Source of the DNA: Paracoccaceae bacterium
GTDB lineage: Bacteria; Pseudomonadota; Alphaproteobacteria; Rhodobacterales; Rhodobacteraceae
Direction: 5' to 3'
NCBI GenBank assembly: GCA_013042605.1
Contig: JABDPT010000108.1
Location: 1-32,366 of the forward strand
Length of the DNA stretch: 32,366 nt
The notes under the pieces are model-generated. The model had not been told where the DNA came from and searched no databases. It saw nothing but the letters and a program-made list of their open reading frames with translations. The translations under genes and the position numbers were made by a program. Below, in pieces: positions 17,169 through 24,666 of this stretch; the stretch's first letter is position 1, and every line of letters starts with the position of its first letter.

Positions 17169-17594
17169 ATGCAGCAAGAGTGGATCATGGGGTTGATCGG
17201 CGGGGGAATGATCGGGCTGGCGGCCACGATGTTCCTGCTGATCAATGGTCGTATCATGGGGGCCTCGGGCCTTCTGGGCGGGCTGGTCGATGGCACCGGG
17301 CGCGGCAATGCCGGCGAACGCGCGGCGTTCATCGCCGGTCTGATCGCGGTGCCGGGGCTGATCGCCTTTGCGATGGGCGGCTCTGAGACCCATGCCTCAA
17401 GCAATATCGCGGTGCTGATCGCGGCGGGGCTGTGCGTCGGCATCGGCACGCGGCTGGCCAATGGCTGTACCTCGGGTCACGGGGTTTGCGGCATTTCGCG
17501 GCTGTCACTGCGCGGGATCGTGGCGACGGTGTTCTACCTGATGGCCGGGGGTCTGTCGGTGATGCTCTTCAAACATGTGCTGGGGGTGATCTGA
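17169..17594 (+). CDS. YeeE/YedE half-transporter (PmpA-like)
   Basis: The 141-aa membrane protein has about four helices. It carries the DUF395/YeeE signature ANGCTSGHGVCGISRLS, whose Cys residues line the pore in thiosulfate-transport relatives. Half-size pairs next to BigR/Blh are thought to move sulfur species across the inner membrane. It is translationally coupled to the second half, since TGATG overlaps the stop and the next start. Whether it exports sulfite or imports thiosulfate or another species cannot be read from sequence. Confidence 0.9.
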   Translation: MQQEWIMGLIGGGMIGLAATMFLLINGRIMGASGLLGGLVDGTGRGNAGERAAFIAGLIAVPGLIAFAMGGSETHASSNIAVLIAAGLCVGIGTRLANGCTSGHGVCGISRLSLRGIVATVFYLMAGGLSVMLFKHVLGVI

Positions 17595-18028
17595 TGCAAC
17601 GCGCTATTTACGCTTTTCTCGCAGGCGGACTTTTCGGCGCCGGCCTGCTTGTCTCGGGCATGACCGACACCCGCAAGGTGCAGGGCTGGCTTGACGTCTT
17701 CGGCGACTGGGACCCGACGCTGGCCTTCGTGCTGGGCGGGGCAATCCTGCCGATGGCCGTGGCCTGGCAGCTTACCCGCAACCGTCAGCCGGTTCTGGGC
17801 GGCGCGTTTCCACCCAAGCCCGAAACCCGGCTGGGCTGGCCATTGGTCAGTGGGTCGGTCCTTTTCGGGGTCGGCTGGGGTCTTGTCGGGCTCTGCCCCG
17901 GTCCGGCCATGGCATCGCTGACCTTTGGCGGCATGGAGGGGCTTGTCTTCCTTGTGGCAATGCTGGCAGGAATGCTCGCAGCGCCCCCGTTGCGGCGGCG
18001 GCTGGTCGAGGCATCCGCCCCGGCCTGA
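17594..18028 (+). CDS. YeeE/YedE half-transporter (PmpB-like)
   Basis: ATG 17594 overlaps the previous stop by one base and gives 144 aa; the track's earlier start is out of place. The N-terminal helix AIYAFLAGGLFGAGLLVSGM is followed by further helices and the conserved GLVGLCPGPAMASL, which contains the Cys typical of the second half. It should pair with the upstream protein to make one transporter. A basic C terminus (PPLRRRL) probably faces the cytoplasm. Confidence 0.9.
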   Translation: MQRAIYAFLAGGLFGAGLLVSGMTDTRKVQGWLDVFGDWDPTLAFVLGGAILPMAVAWQLTRNRQPVLGGAFPPKPETRLGWPLVSGSVLFGVGWGLVGLCPGPAMASLTFGGMEGLVFLVAMLAGMLAAPPLRRRLVEASAPA

Positions 18029-18061
18029 CCGGCCCGCGACCCCGACAAAGGATCGCCCTGA

Positions 18062-18487
18062 ATGGACATTCGCCAGATCACGCCGGACTTCGCCGTGTCG
18101 CCCCAGATCGAGCCGGGGGATGTGCCCGCGCTGAAAGAGGCCGGGTTCAGGACGGTGGTCTGCAACCGGCCCGATGTCGAAGTGCCCCATGAGTTGAGCG
18201 CCGAGGCGATGCGCGCGGCGGTCGAGGCGGCGGGTCTGACCTTTGTCGAGAACCCCATCGACGGGTCCGCGATCACAGCCGACGGGATCGCGGCGCAAGG
18301 CACGGCGGCGGATGCGGGCGAAGGCCCGGTTTTCGCCTATTGCCGGTCTGGCACACGCTCGGCGATGGTCTGGGCGATGTCGCAGGCGGGCAAGCGCGAG
18401 ATCGACGATATTCTCGCCGCCTGTGCGCAGGCGGGCTATCCCTTCGACGGGCTGCGCGGGCAGTTGGAGCGGCTGGCCGAAAGTTAG
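18062..18487 (+). CDS. DUF442 / TIGR01244-type sulfurtransferase-phosphatase-like protein
   Basis: The 141-aa protein has the dual-specificity-phosphatase-like fold seen in DUF442. MDIRQITPDFAVSPQIEP opens the domain, and the active-site loop YCRSGTRS places Cys94 and Arg99 in a CX5R arrangement. In Blh-type fusions this domain is joined to the dioxygenase and is proposed to generate or use persulfide. Here it is encoded separately as the last gene of the operon. AAAGGA lies about 9 nt upstream. Its stop overlaps that of the convergent gene by 4 nt. Confidence 0.88.
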   Translation: MDIRQITPDFAVSPQIEPGDVPALKEAGFRTVVCNRPDVEVPHELSAEAMRAAVEAAGLTFVENPIDGSAITADGIAAQGTAADAGEGPVFAYCRSGTRSAMVWAMSQAGKREIDDILAACAQAGYPFDGLRGQLERLAES

Positions 18488-19554
18488 TCCGGGTCCGGCA
18501 GGTCGATCGGCGGCAGATCCGGGAGGTCCGGCAAGTCCCCCAATCCCGAAGACATCGGCAACTCTGGCAGGTCGGATCCGGCCGTGTCGTCGTCCGGCAT
18601 GGCGGGCAGGTCCGGCATAGCGGGCAGGTCTGAAAGCCCCGCCTCTTCCATCGCCCCGGCCAGCAGTGCCGGTCCGGCCCCCGACGCATCATCCGGCCCA
18701 TCGGCGCCGTGAAGGCGCAGCGCCCGGTGCATGCCGAGACGCCCCAGCCGCGCCCGCGCCAGGGCCTTTCCGCCCAAACCCGCCTCGATGCTGACACCGT
18801 CGAGCGCGTCGCCGGGCAAGGCGATCGCGTCGCCCGGCGCCAGCGATTTCAGCCGCGACAGCGGCAGCGACATGCGGCACAGCACGGCGCGCAGATCGGT
18901 CTTGATCTCCAGCCGTGGATCGGGCTTGCGCGGGCCCGTGTCGGCCCCTGCGCGCAAGGTCACCGCCGACGCCGCCAAGGGGGTGAAGAGATCAAGCGTG
19001 CCGGTCTTGGCGCCTGCGCCCAGATCGAAGGTGACATGCTGGCGGACATACACCCCCTCTTCCAGCGACAGCCCGGCACTGCGCGCATCGGCCACCCGTT
19101 CGGCGCAATGCCAAAGCGGGCGCACCTGCCCCGCATCGGCGAGCACGGTCGTGACATCGGCAACGAAACGGTCGATCACATGGGTGGTCAGGGCCGCGTC
19201 GGTATCGGTGGGCAGGCGTCCGGCGGGCTTGGCGGGGGATACGCGCCCGGTGGTCTGCACCTCGATCAGCGCGGCGATCAGCGCGGCGTCAAGCCGGGCC
19301 AGACCCAGCGCCTCACTCTCTCCGCGCAGCATGACGAACAGCGCGTCTTCGGCCCAGTCGCCCAGCACGGTGTCAAGGCCGACATCCTCTTCCGCGTGGC
19401 CCGTGACCGAGGCCACAAGCCCCGCCGCATCCTCGGCCGCGCGCGGCACGACCTGCCGCCAGGCGCGCCCAAGGGTCAGGCCCGGGGGCGCGGCGCGCGG
19501 ACCCGGGGGCCGCACGATCCTGCGCATCACTGCCAGTGACTGATCCGAAATCAT
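18484..19554 (-). CDS. FliM/FliN (SpoA) domain protein with Leu-Pro-Asp-rich tail
   Basis: From ATG 19554 the product is 356 aa; ATG 19605 would add 17. An N-terminal part without clear motifs (about 1-190) is followed by a SpoA-like domain near 230-295 (LPLSRLKSLAPGDAIALP, then GRLGMHRALRLHG). The last 70 residues are low complexity, with repeats of DLPAMP and DLPDLP. SpoA domains build the flagellar C-ring and type III sorting platforms. No other flagellar or secretion gene is present; it follows the sensor kinase by 85 bp on the same strand. It may be a FliM-like motor component or a domain co-opted for signalling. Confidence 0.75.
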   Translation of the reverse strand: MISDQSLAVMRRIVRPPGPRAAPPGLTLGRAWRQVVPRAAEDAAGLVASVTGHAEEDVGLDTVLGDWAEDALFVMLRGESEALGLARLDAALIAALIEVQTTGRVSPAKPAGRLPTDTDAALTTHVIDRFVADVTTVLADAGQVRPLWHCAERVADARSAGLSLEEGVYVRQHVTFDLGAGAKTGTLDLFTPLAASAVTLRAGADTGPRKPDPRLEIKTDLRAVLCRMSLPLSRLKSLAPGDAIALPGDALDGVSIEAGLGGKALARARLGRLGMHRALRLHGADGPDDASGAGPALLAGAMEEAGLSDLPAMPDLPAMPDDDTAGSDLPELPMSSGLGDLPDLPDLPPIDLPDPD

Positions 19555-19639
19555 GACTGTCGCCCCATCCAAGGCCAAACGTCCCCACTGGGCCCCTAAT
19601 CGCATGACAGCGTTACGATTTCCTTGAAATGGCGCGGTG

Positions 19640-22330
19640 TCAGGCCGCCGCCGAGGCCGCCGCCGTGGGCAGCGTCACCCGAAAGGCCGCCCCGCCCTGC
19701 CCCGGCAGATACTCGATCTCGCCGCCCAGCCGGGCCATGATCTCGCGGCAGATGGCAAGGCCAAGCCCCGCGCCCCCGGCCCGGCGCTGGTCGGTCAGGC
19801 GGGCGAATTTCTCGAAGATGAGCGACTGGCTTTGCTTCGGAATGCCGGTGCCGTTGTCGATGAAATCCACCGACACCTTGCCCCCCGCCTCGCGATATTC
19901 GATGCGCAGTTCGGGGTCGTCGGCGTCGCAGTATTTCTGCGCATTCGACACGATGTTGATAAAGACCTGCGACAGCCGGTCGGTATCGGTGTAAAGCGCC
20001 ACCTCGCCCCCGGCCTCGCCCCGGATGATCCGCAAAGCCCCCGGTTCGGCCCGGCTTTCCACCGCCGCCAACGCCCGGTCAAGCACCGCGCCAAGGCTCG
20101 CGTCGCGGGCATTGAGCGTCACCTGACCGTTTTCCAGCACGCTGAGGTCAAGCAGATCATCCAGCAGGCGCGTCAGGCGCAAGGTCTCATCATGGATGAT
20201 CGAGGAATATTTGCGCCGGTCGGTCCCCTCCATCCCGTCGCCATCCATCAGGATCTCGGAAAACGCCCGGATCGAGGTCATGGGCGTGCGCAATTCATGA
20301 CTGATCTGGCTGAGAAACGCATCTTTCTGGATCGAGAGCGCGGTCAGCTTTTCATTGGCCTCGCGCAATTGGCGGGCGGTGCGTTCCAATTCGTCGGATT
20401 TCGCCTCAAGCTGGCTGGAATACTCCATCATCTGCGCGCTTTCATCGGCCACGCGCATCAGGTCTTCGACCGACACGGTCACGCCCCCGGTGATCTGGCC
20501 CAGCATCGCATGCGCCGTGGCCGCGCCGACCGAACCCGACAGCTCGCGTTCGAGCCGTTCAAGGAAATCGGGCGTCACATCGGGCAGATAGCCCGCCTTG
20601 CCCTGCTCGGTCGCGGCGGCCACGAACAGCGCCTGCGCCTCGCCCGCGCCAAGGATGCGCTGCGCCATCATCAGAAGGTCTTCGGCCTCGACAAAGCTGC
20701 GGCCCCAGCCGCGCGCGCTGTCGGAATAGCGGTAGATGTTGACGAAAGTCGCGCCCTGCAACCGCTCAAGCGGGCGCGGGAAACTCAGAAGCGAACCCAG
20801 AAAGAACGCCGCCGTATTGAGCGCCAGCGACCAGAAGACCGCATGCACCAGCGGGTCGATCCCTTCGAGACCGAAAAGCGCCCGCGGGCGCAGGAAGCCG
20901 ATGCCCCAGGGCCCGGCCTCGAATGTCGCCGCACTCATGACCCCGCCCACGCCGAAACTGGGCAGGAACAGCGTGTAAAGCCAGACCGCAAAGCCAAGCG
21001 TGACGCCCGTGGCCGCCCCGACCCGGGTCGCCCCGCGCCAGAAGATGCCGCCCAGAAGCGCGGGCAGAACCTGTGCCACCCCGACGAAGGCGATGAGCCC
21101 CATGGCCGCCAGCGCCTCGCCCCCGCCGGAAAAGCGGTAATAGAGATAGCCCAGCGCCAGCACGCCCGCGATCGAGACCCGGCGCGACAAGAGCACGACA
21201 TTGCGCACATCGCCCGACACCGTCGCCCCGCCCTGCCGCGCATTCAGCCAGATCGGCATGACGATGTGGTTCGACACCATGGTCGACAGGGCAATCGCGG
21301 CAACGATCACCATGGAGGTGGCCGAAGAAAAGCCGCCAAGGAAGGACAGCATAGCCAGCCCGTCGCGGTCAAAGGCCAGCGGAACGGTCAGCACGAAAAG
21401 ATCGGGGTTCGCCCCGGCGGGCATCACCGCAAGGCCGACCACGGCGATCGGGATCACGAAAAGGCTGATCAGCATGAGGTAGAGCGGAAACGCCCAGGCC
21501 GCCGTGGCCAGATGCCGCTCGTCCGAGTTTTCGACCACCAGAACGTGGAACATGCGCGGCAGACACAAGAAAGCCGCCCCGGCCAGGAAGGTCAGCGTGA
21601 CCCAGCGTTCTGGCTGGATCTCCCACGCGGCGATGGGCGAGGCGTCGATCATGCGCATGATGTCCCCTGCACCGCCCGAAAGCCCCCACACCACGAAGAC
21701 GCCGACCGCGATCAGGGCCACGATCTTGACCACCGCCTCGACGGCGATGGCGATGACGACGCCGTGGTGGCGTTCGTTGACATCCAAATTGCGGGTGCCG
21801 AAGACCACCGTGAAAAGCGCAAGCCCCGCCGCGACCCAGAGCGCGGTCGAATTGAGGTCGCTGGCCTGCATTTCGGCGGTACTTGGCGCGAAGACCGCGA
21901 AGGCCAGCGTCACTGACTGAAGCTGCAGCGCGATATAGGGCGTGGTGCCAACGACCGCGAGCACGGTGACCAGCACGCCCAGAAGCGTCGACTTGCCATA
22001 GCGTGACGAGATGAGGTCGGCGATCGAGGTGATGCGCTGCGTGCGCCCGATCCGCACGAGTTTGCGCAGGATCACCCACCAGCCGATCATCACGATGGTG
22101 GGGCCAAGATAGATGGTGACGAACTCAAGCCCCGACCGCGCGGCATAGCCGACCGCGCCGTAAAACGTCCAGCCCGTGCAATAGATCGAAAGCGACAGCG
22201 TATAGACGATGGGCGAGCGCAACCACGCCGCCTTGCCACGCTGCGCGCGTTTTTCGGCGGCGAAGGCCACGAGAAAAAGAAAGCCCACATAGGCCAGACA
22301 CACACCGACAAGAAGATTGAACGAGAGCAT
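19640..22330 (-). CDS. Sensor histidine kinase with N-terminal solute:sodium symporter domain
   Basis: This 896-aa protein joins about 500 residues of SSS-type membrane helices to a kinase. The SSS part is well kept (LSLSIYCTGWTFYGAVGYAA, RITSIADLISSRYGKS). A coiled coil around 620-665 leads to the HisKA box FLSQISHELRTPMTSIRAF with phospho-acceptor His678. The ATPase boxes follow: FINIVSNAQKY (N), FIDNGTGIP (G1) and GGAGLGLAICREI (G2). Similar CrbS/MctS-type proteins respond to acetate or other monocarboxylates, so the symporter may sense or import such a substrate. The gene abuts an 86-aa membrane protein gene and lies downstream of a receiver gene. Confidence 0.93.
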   Translation of the reverse strand: MLSFNLLVGVCLAYVGFLFLVAFAAEKRAQRGKAAWLRSPIVYTLSLSIYCTGWTFYGAVGYAARSGLEFVTIYLGPTIVMIGWWVILRKLVRIGRTQRITSIADLISSRYGKSTLLGVLVTVLAVVGTTPYIALQLQSVTLAFAVFAPSTAEMQASDLNSTALWVAAGLALFTVVFGTRNLDVNERHHGVVIAIAVEAVVKIVALIAVGVFVVWGLSGGAGDIMRMIDASPIAAWEIQPERWVTLTFLAGAAFLCLPRMFHVLVVENSDERHLATAAWAFPLYLMLISLFVIPIAVVGLAVMPAGANPDLFVLTVPLAFDRDGLAMLSFLGGFSSATSMVIVAAIALSTMVSNHIVMPIWLNARQGGATVSGDVRNVVLLSRRVSIAGVLALGYLYYRFSGGGEALAAMGLIAFVGVAQVLPALLGGIFWRGATRVGAATGVTLGFAVWLYTLFLPSFGVGGVMSAATFEAGPWGIGFLRPRALFGLEGIDPLVHAVFWSLALNTAAFFLGSLLSFPRPLERLQGATFVNIYRYSDSARGWGRSFVEAEDLLMMAQRILGAGEAQALFVAAATEQGKAGYLPDVTPDFLERLERELSGSVGAATAHAMLGQITGGVTVSVEDLMRVADESAQMMEYSSQLEAKSDELERTARQLREANEKLTALSIQKDAFLSQISHELRTPMTSIRAFSEILMDGDGMEGTDRRKYSSIIHDETLRLTRLLDDLLDLSVLENGQVTLNARDASLGAVLDRALAAVESRAEPGALRIIRGEAGGEVALYTDTDRLSQVFINIVSNAQKYCDADDPELRIEYREAGGKVSVDFIDNGTGIPKQSQSLIFEKFARLTDQRRAGGAGLGLAICREIMARLGGEIEYLPGQGGAAFRVTLPTAAASAAA

Positions 22331-22591
22331 TTAGCCGTCCTCGCCCTCCTCTGCGGTCAGATCGACATTCGCCGCCAGCCGGCGCGAAACGACGAAGGCC
22401 AGGAGGATCAACACGAGCCAGGCCAGGAAGAGATAGATCTTCGAGATCGACGTGCCGGCCTCTGTGCCCATCAAGAGCGGGATCAGAAAGAGGAACGCAC
22501 CCAGAAACGGCAGGATCCGCGCGGCATCCATCAGTCGGCGGCGGCGATAGGTCTCGCGCGCCAGAAACATCGGCTCGCCCCGGTCGCTCAC
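22331..22591 (-). CDS. Small membrane protein preceding the SSS-kinase
   Basis: A GTG start overlaps the response regulator stop (GTGA), so translation is probably coupled; ATG 22570 is an alternative. The 86-aa product has an Arg-rich N terminus (RETYRRRRLMDAARIL), two membrane helices (FLGAFLFLIPLLMG and IYLFLAWLVLILLAFVVS) and an acidic tail. The kinase start follows the stop directly with no gap. Two-helix partners are known for some solute:sodium symporters, and this may play that role; that is inference. Confidence 0.8.
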   Translation of the reverse strand: MSDRGEPMFLARETYRRRRLMDAARILPFLGAFLFLIPLLMGTEAGTSISKIYLFLAWLVLILLAFVVSRRLAANVDLTAEEGEDG

Positions 22592-22956
22592 GAGCCCACG
22601 AGCTCGCGTACGGAGCTGAGCACTTCGGAGTTGGAGAAGGGCTTGGTCATGAACCGGCTTGCGCCATAACGTTCGGCCATCTCGCGGTCTTTCTTCTGGC
22701 CGCGCGCCGTGAGCATCAGCACCGGCAGGGCCTCGGTCGCCTCACTGGCGCGCAGGTCGGCCAGAATGTCATAGCCCGAGCGGTTGGGCAGCATCACGTC
22801 GAGGATCACGAGGTCGGGCGCGCGCGCGGTCACCGCGTCAAGCGCGGTGGCGCCGTCGGAATGCACATCGACCGCCCAGCCATCGCGCGACAGGATGAAC
22901 CGGATCGCCTCGATGATGTTGGGTTCATCTTCGATCAGCAGGACACGTCCGCCCAT
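22588..22956 (-). CDS. Receiver-only response regulator
   Basis: ATG 22956 with GGGAGGAGA 8 nt upstream gives 122 aa; the track's extra 40 codons are spurious. It is a complete receiver domain: the acidic pair in LLIEDEPN, phospho-acceptor Asp53 in VILDVMLPN, Thr in MLTARG and Lys105 in MTKPFS. There is no DNA-binding or enzyme domain, so output must go through a partner protein or a phosphorelay. It is coupled to the small membrane protein and the kinase downstream, which is the likely phosphodonor. Confidence 0.93.
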   Translation of the reverse strand: MGGRVLLIEDEPNIIEAIRFILSRDGWAVDVHSDGATALDAVTARAPDLVILDVMLPNRSGYDILADLRASEATEALPVLMLTARGQKKDREMAERYGASRFMTKPFSNSEVLSSVRELVGS

Positions 22957-23055
22957 GACCGATCTCCTCCCGTTGAATTTGTTCTTTTTATTACGGGCAC
23001 TATCGCGCAAGGACCCGGACCTGTCAAAAGCCGTCTGCGTCTCGCAAAAGGCAGA

Positions 23056-23072
23056 GCGCGCCTGGGGCGCGC
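23056..23072 (-). terminator. GC hairpin downstream of the ScfR-type gene
   Basis: GCGCGCC-TGG-GGCGCGC is a 7-bp stem with a 3-nt loop, 70 bp past the regulator's stop on the minus strand. It follows a dispersed 31-bp repeat. The same order (stop, repeat, GC hairpin) is seen after the second ABC ATPase gene. Confidence 0.4.
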
Positions 23073-23106
23073 GCATGAAGTTTTGCGCCGCCTTCGGCGT
23101 CGCGGT

Positions 23107-23137
23107 GCCTCCGGCGGGGATATTTCCGGACCAAAGA
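23107..23137 (-). repeat. 31-bp dispersed repeat, copy A
   Basis: On the minus strand this reads TCTTTGGTCCGGAAATATCC and continues CCGCCGGAGGC, beginning 4 bp after the ScfR-type stop. It matches the copy at 29964-29994 with three mismatches in 31. Confidence 0.75.
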
Positions 23138-23141
23138 CCGA

Positions 23142-24452
23142 TCAGGCCGGATCGGCAAGGATCGAGGGTTCGCGGCGCGCCGCACAGGACCGGCGCGGGC
23201 AGATGCGGCAGCTGGTACCCACGGGCACGGGCCGTTCGCCGGGGATCGCGACCCGGTCATCCGGCAGGATCAGCATCGAGGCTTCGAAGACGGTGGGTCC
23301 GTCGAACCCTTGCGGATGCGCGGGCTGGGAGATGGCATAGGTGAGAAAGCGGCGCGGCGTGCGGCCCGGTTGTTCGACGACCTGGCGCACCGGGCTCATC
23401 GGGCGGCCCAGCGCCTGATAAAGCGGCAGAAGCGGACAGGCCGCGCCGAAGCGGGGCATGGGAAAGCCGTCGGTGGATTTCTGGAACGTCAGCGTGCCGG
23501 AGGCGTCGCAGATCACCAGCCCGATCCGGCCCTTGCCCTCGACCTCTGGCAGGGATGCAAGGCGGCGAAAGACCGACGGCAGATCGACAGTGAAACGCTG
23601 CGCCAGCAGCGCCGGTTCCAGCCCGACCTCTTCGACGGCCGCGAGCATGTCCTTCAGCGGCATCCGCTCGGCCTCTTGCCGGTAGCGCGCCAGATGCAGC
23701 GCCGCCAGCGCCCGGCTTGAGGCGGACGAGAGCGCATCGGCCCCCTGCACGATGGTTTCGATGGCGGGCGGCAGGGCGCGTTCGAGATCGGGCATGTGAA
23801 AGCCGGTGTCTTCCAGCCAGCCTTCAAGCTCTTCCTGCGGGGCCGAGGCCCCCCGCTCGGCATCCGCGCCGGCATCGAGGTAGTTGACGAGGGCGCGGCT
23901 GGCTTCGGTCAGACGCTCGCTGTCCTCGAAGATGTTACGGTGAAAGCGGGCCTGCCATTCGGGGTCGATCTCTTCATCGTCGGCGAGGATGGCGCTGGCC
24001 GAATGGATCGCGGTGACCGTGGACAGCACGTCATGGAGCGAGGCCGACAGGAACGGGTCGTGGGTGAGCCGGTCGTTCAGCGTTTCGACCGTGCGCTCAA
24101 GCGACAGGATGCGCCGTTCCTGCGCGGCAATCAGCCGGGCCCAGCCGGGAAAGCGGCCCGCAAGCTCTTCGCTGCGCGCGGCCTCGGCGCCGACGGTTCC
24201 GGCGCGGTCGGCGGCGCTGCGCAGCGCATCGAGCAGGGCGATGTCGGCGCCTTCGGAAAGCGACACAGGCTCGACCTCGAGCGCCTCGGCCAGATCGACA
24301 AGCAATTTGCCGCCGATTCTGCGGCGGTTGTGTTCGATGAGATTGAGGTATGAGGGCGATATCCCGCATTGCTCGGCCAATCGCGCCTGTTTCAATCCCA
24401 GATCGATCCGGCGTTCGCGGATGCGGCTTCCGGTCAGGGCGGATTTTGGCAT
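23142..24452 (-). CDS. XRE-family regulator, short-chain acyl-CoA-responsive type (ScfR/RamB-like)
   Basis: The 436-aa protein has an N-terminal helix-turn-helix (residues about 8-65: RIRERRIDLGLKQARLAEQC, then SPSYLNLIEHNRRRIGG). A long regulatory region ends in the Cys-rich motif VGTSCRICPRRSCAARREPS. That motif is characteristic of DUF2083 regulators of propionate, acetate and acyl-CoA metabolism. AAAGGAAA lies 8 nt before the ATG. It is divergent from the ABC importer operon across an AT-rich region with a short palindrome, and could control itself, the importer, or the downstream symporter-kinase genes. The target is inference. Confidence 0.88.
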   Translation of the reverse strand: MPKSALTGSRIRERRIDLGLKQARLAEQCGISPSYLNLIEHNRRRIGGKLLVDLAEALEVEPVSLSEGADIALLDALRSAADRAGTVGAEAARSEELAGRFPGWARLIAAQERRILSLERTVETLNDRLTHDPFLSASLHDVLSTVTAIHSASAILADDEEIDPEWQARFHRNIFEDSERLTEASRALVNYLDAGADAERGASAPQEELEGWLEDTGFHMPDLERALPPAIETIVQGADALSSASSRALAALHLARYRQEAERMPLKDMLAAVEEVGLEPALLAQRFTVDLPSVFRRLASLPEVEGKGRIGLVICDASGTLTFQKSTDGFPMPRFGAACPLLPLYQALGRPMSPVRQVVEQPGRTPRRFLTYAISQPAHPQGFDGPTVFEASMLILPDDRVAIPGERPVPVGTSCRICPRRSCAARREPSILADPA

Positions 24453-24512
24453 CGCGATTTCCTTTCGCTTTCAAGGGCTTTCTGCGGGTGCGCGAAAATT
24501 TCTTCACAAAGT

Positions 24513-24531
24513 ATACAGTTGTATTGTGTAT
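24513..24531. promoter_or_regulatory. Candidate operator between the ScfR-type gene and the ABC operon
   Basis: ATACA-GT-TGTAT is a perfect 12-bp palindrome at 24513-24524, and a second TGTAT half-site lies at 24527-24531. It sits in the only AT-rich part of the 214-bp divergent intergenic region, as expected for an XRE-family operator. Confidence 0.45.
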
Positions 24532-24666
24532 CTATTTACAAAAAAACCGTTCGATTCAAGCGAGTTGTTGCTAAATTTTCCAACTGACCGCGATAATGCG
24601 GCAGCTCTAAAAGGGGCAAGGTTCGCGCGGAGGAGCGCGGTCCGGTATCACCAACGGGAGGATTAT

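Noticed and set aside
16263-17393. 376-codon minus-strand ORF opposite blh and the transporter
   Set aside because: It is antisense to clear enzyme and transporter genes and lacks any recognisable domain.
18484-19554. Assignment as flagellar FliM
   Set aside because: The SpoA-like domain is present but no flagellar gene is nearby and the tail is atypical, so a gene symbol would overstate the evidence.
19637-21916. 759-codon plus-strand ORF opposite the histidine kinase
   Set aside because: It is a GC-driven shadow. The translation is Arg/His/Pro-rich with no motif, while the minus strand encodes a full kinase with all boxes.
23989-24666. N-terminal part of the 678-codon track ORF of the binding protein
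   Set aside because: It runs antisense to the ScfR-type gene; the Tat signal and ribosome site place the true start at 24667.
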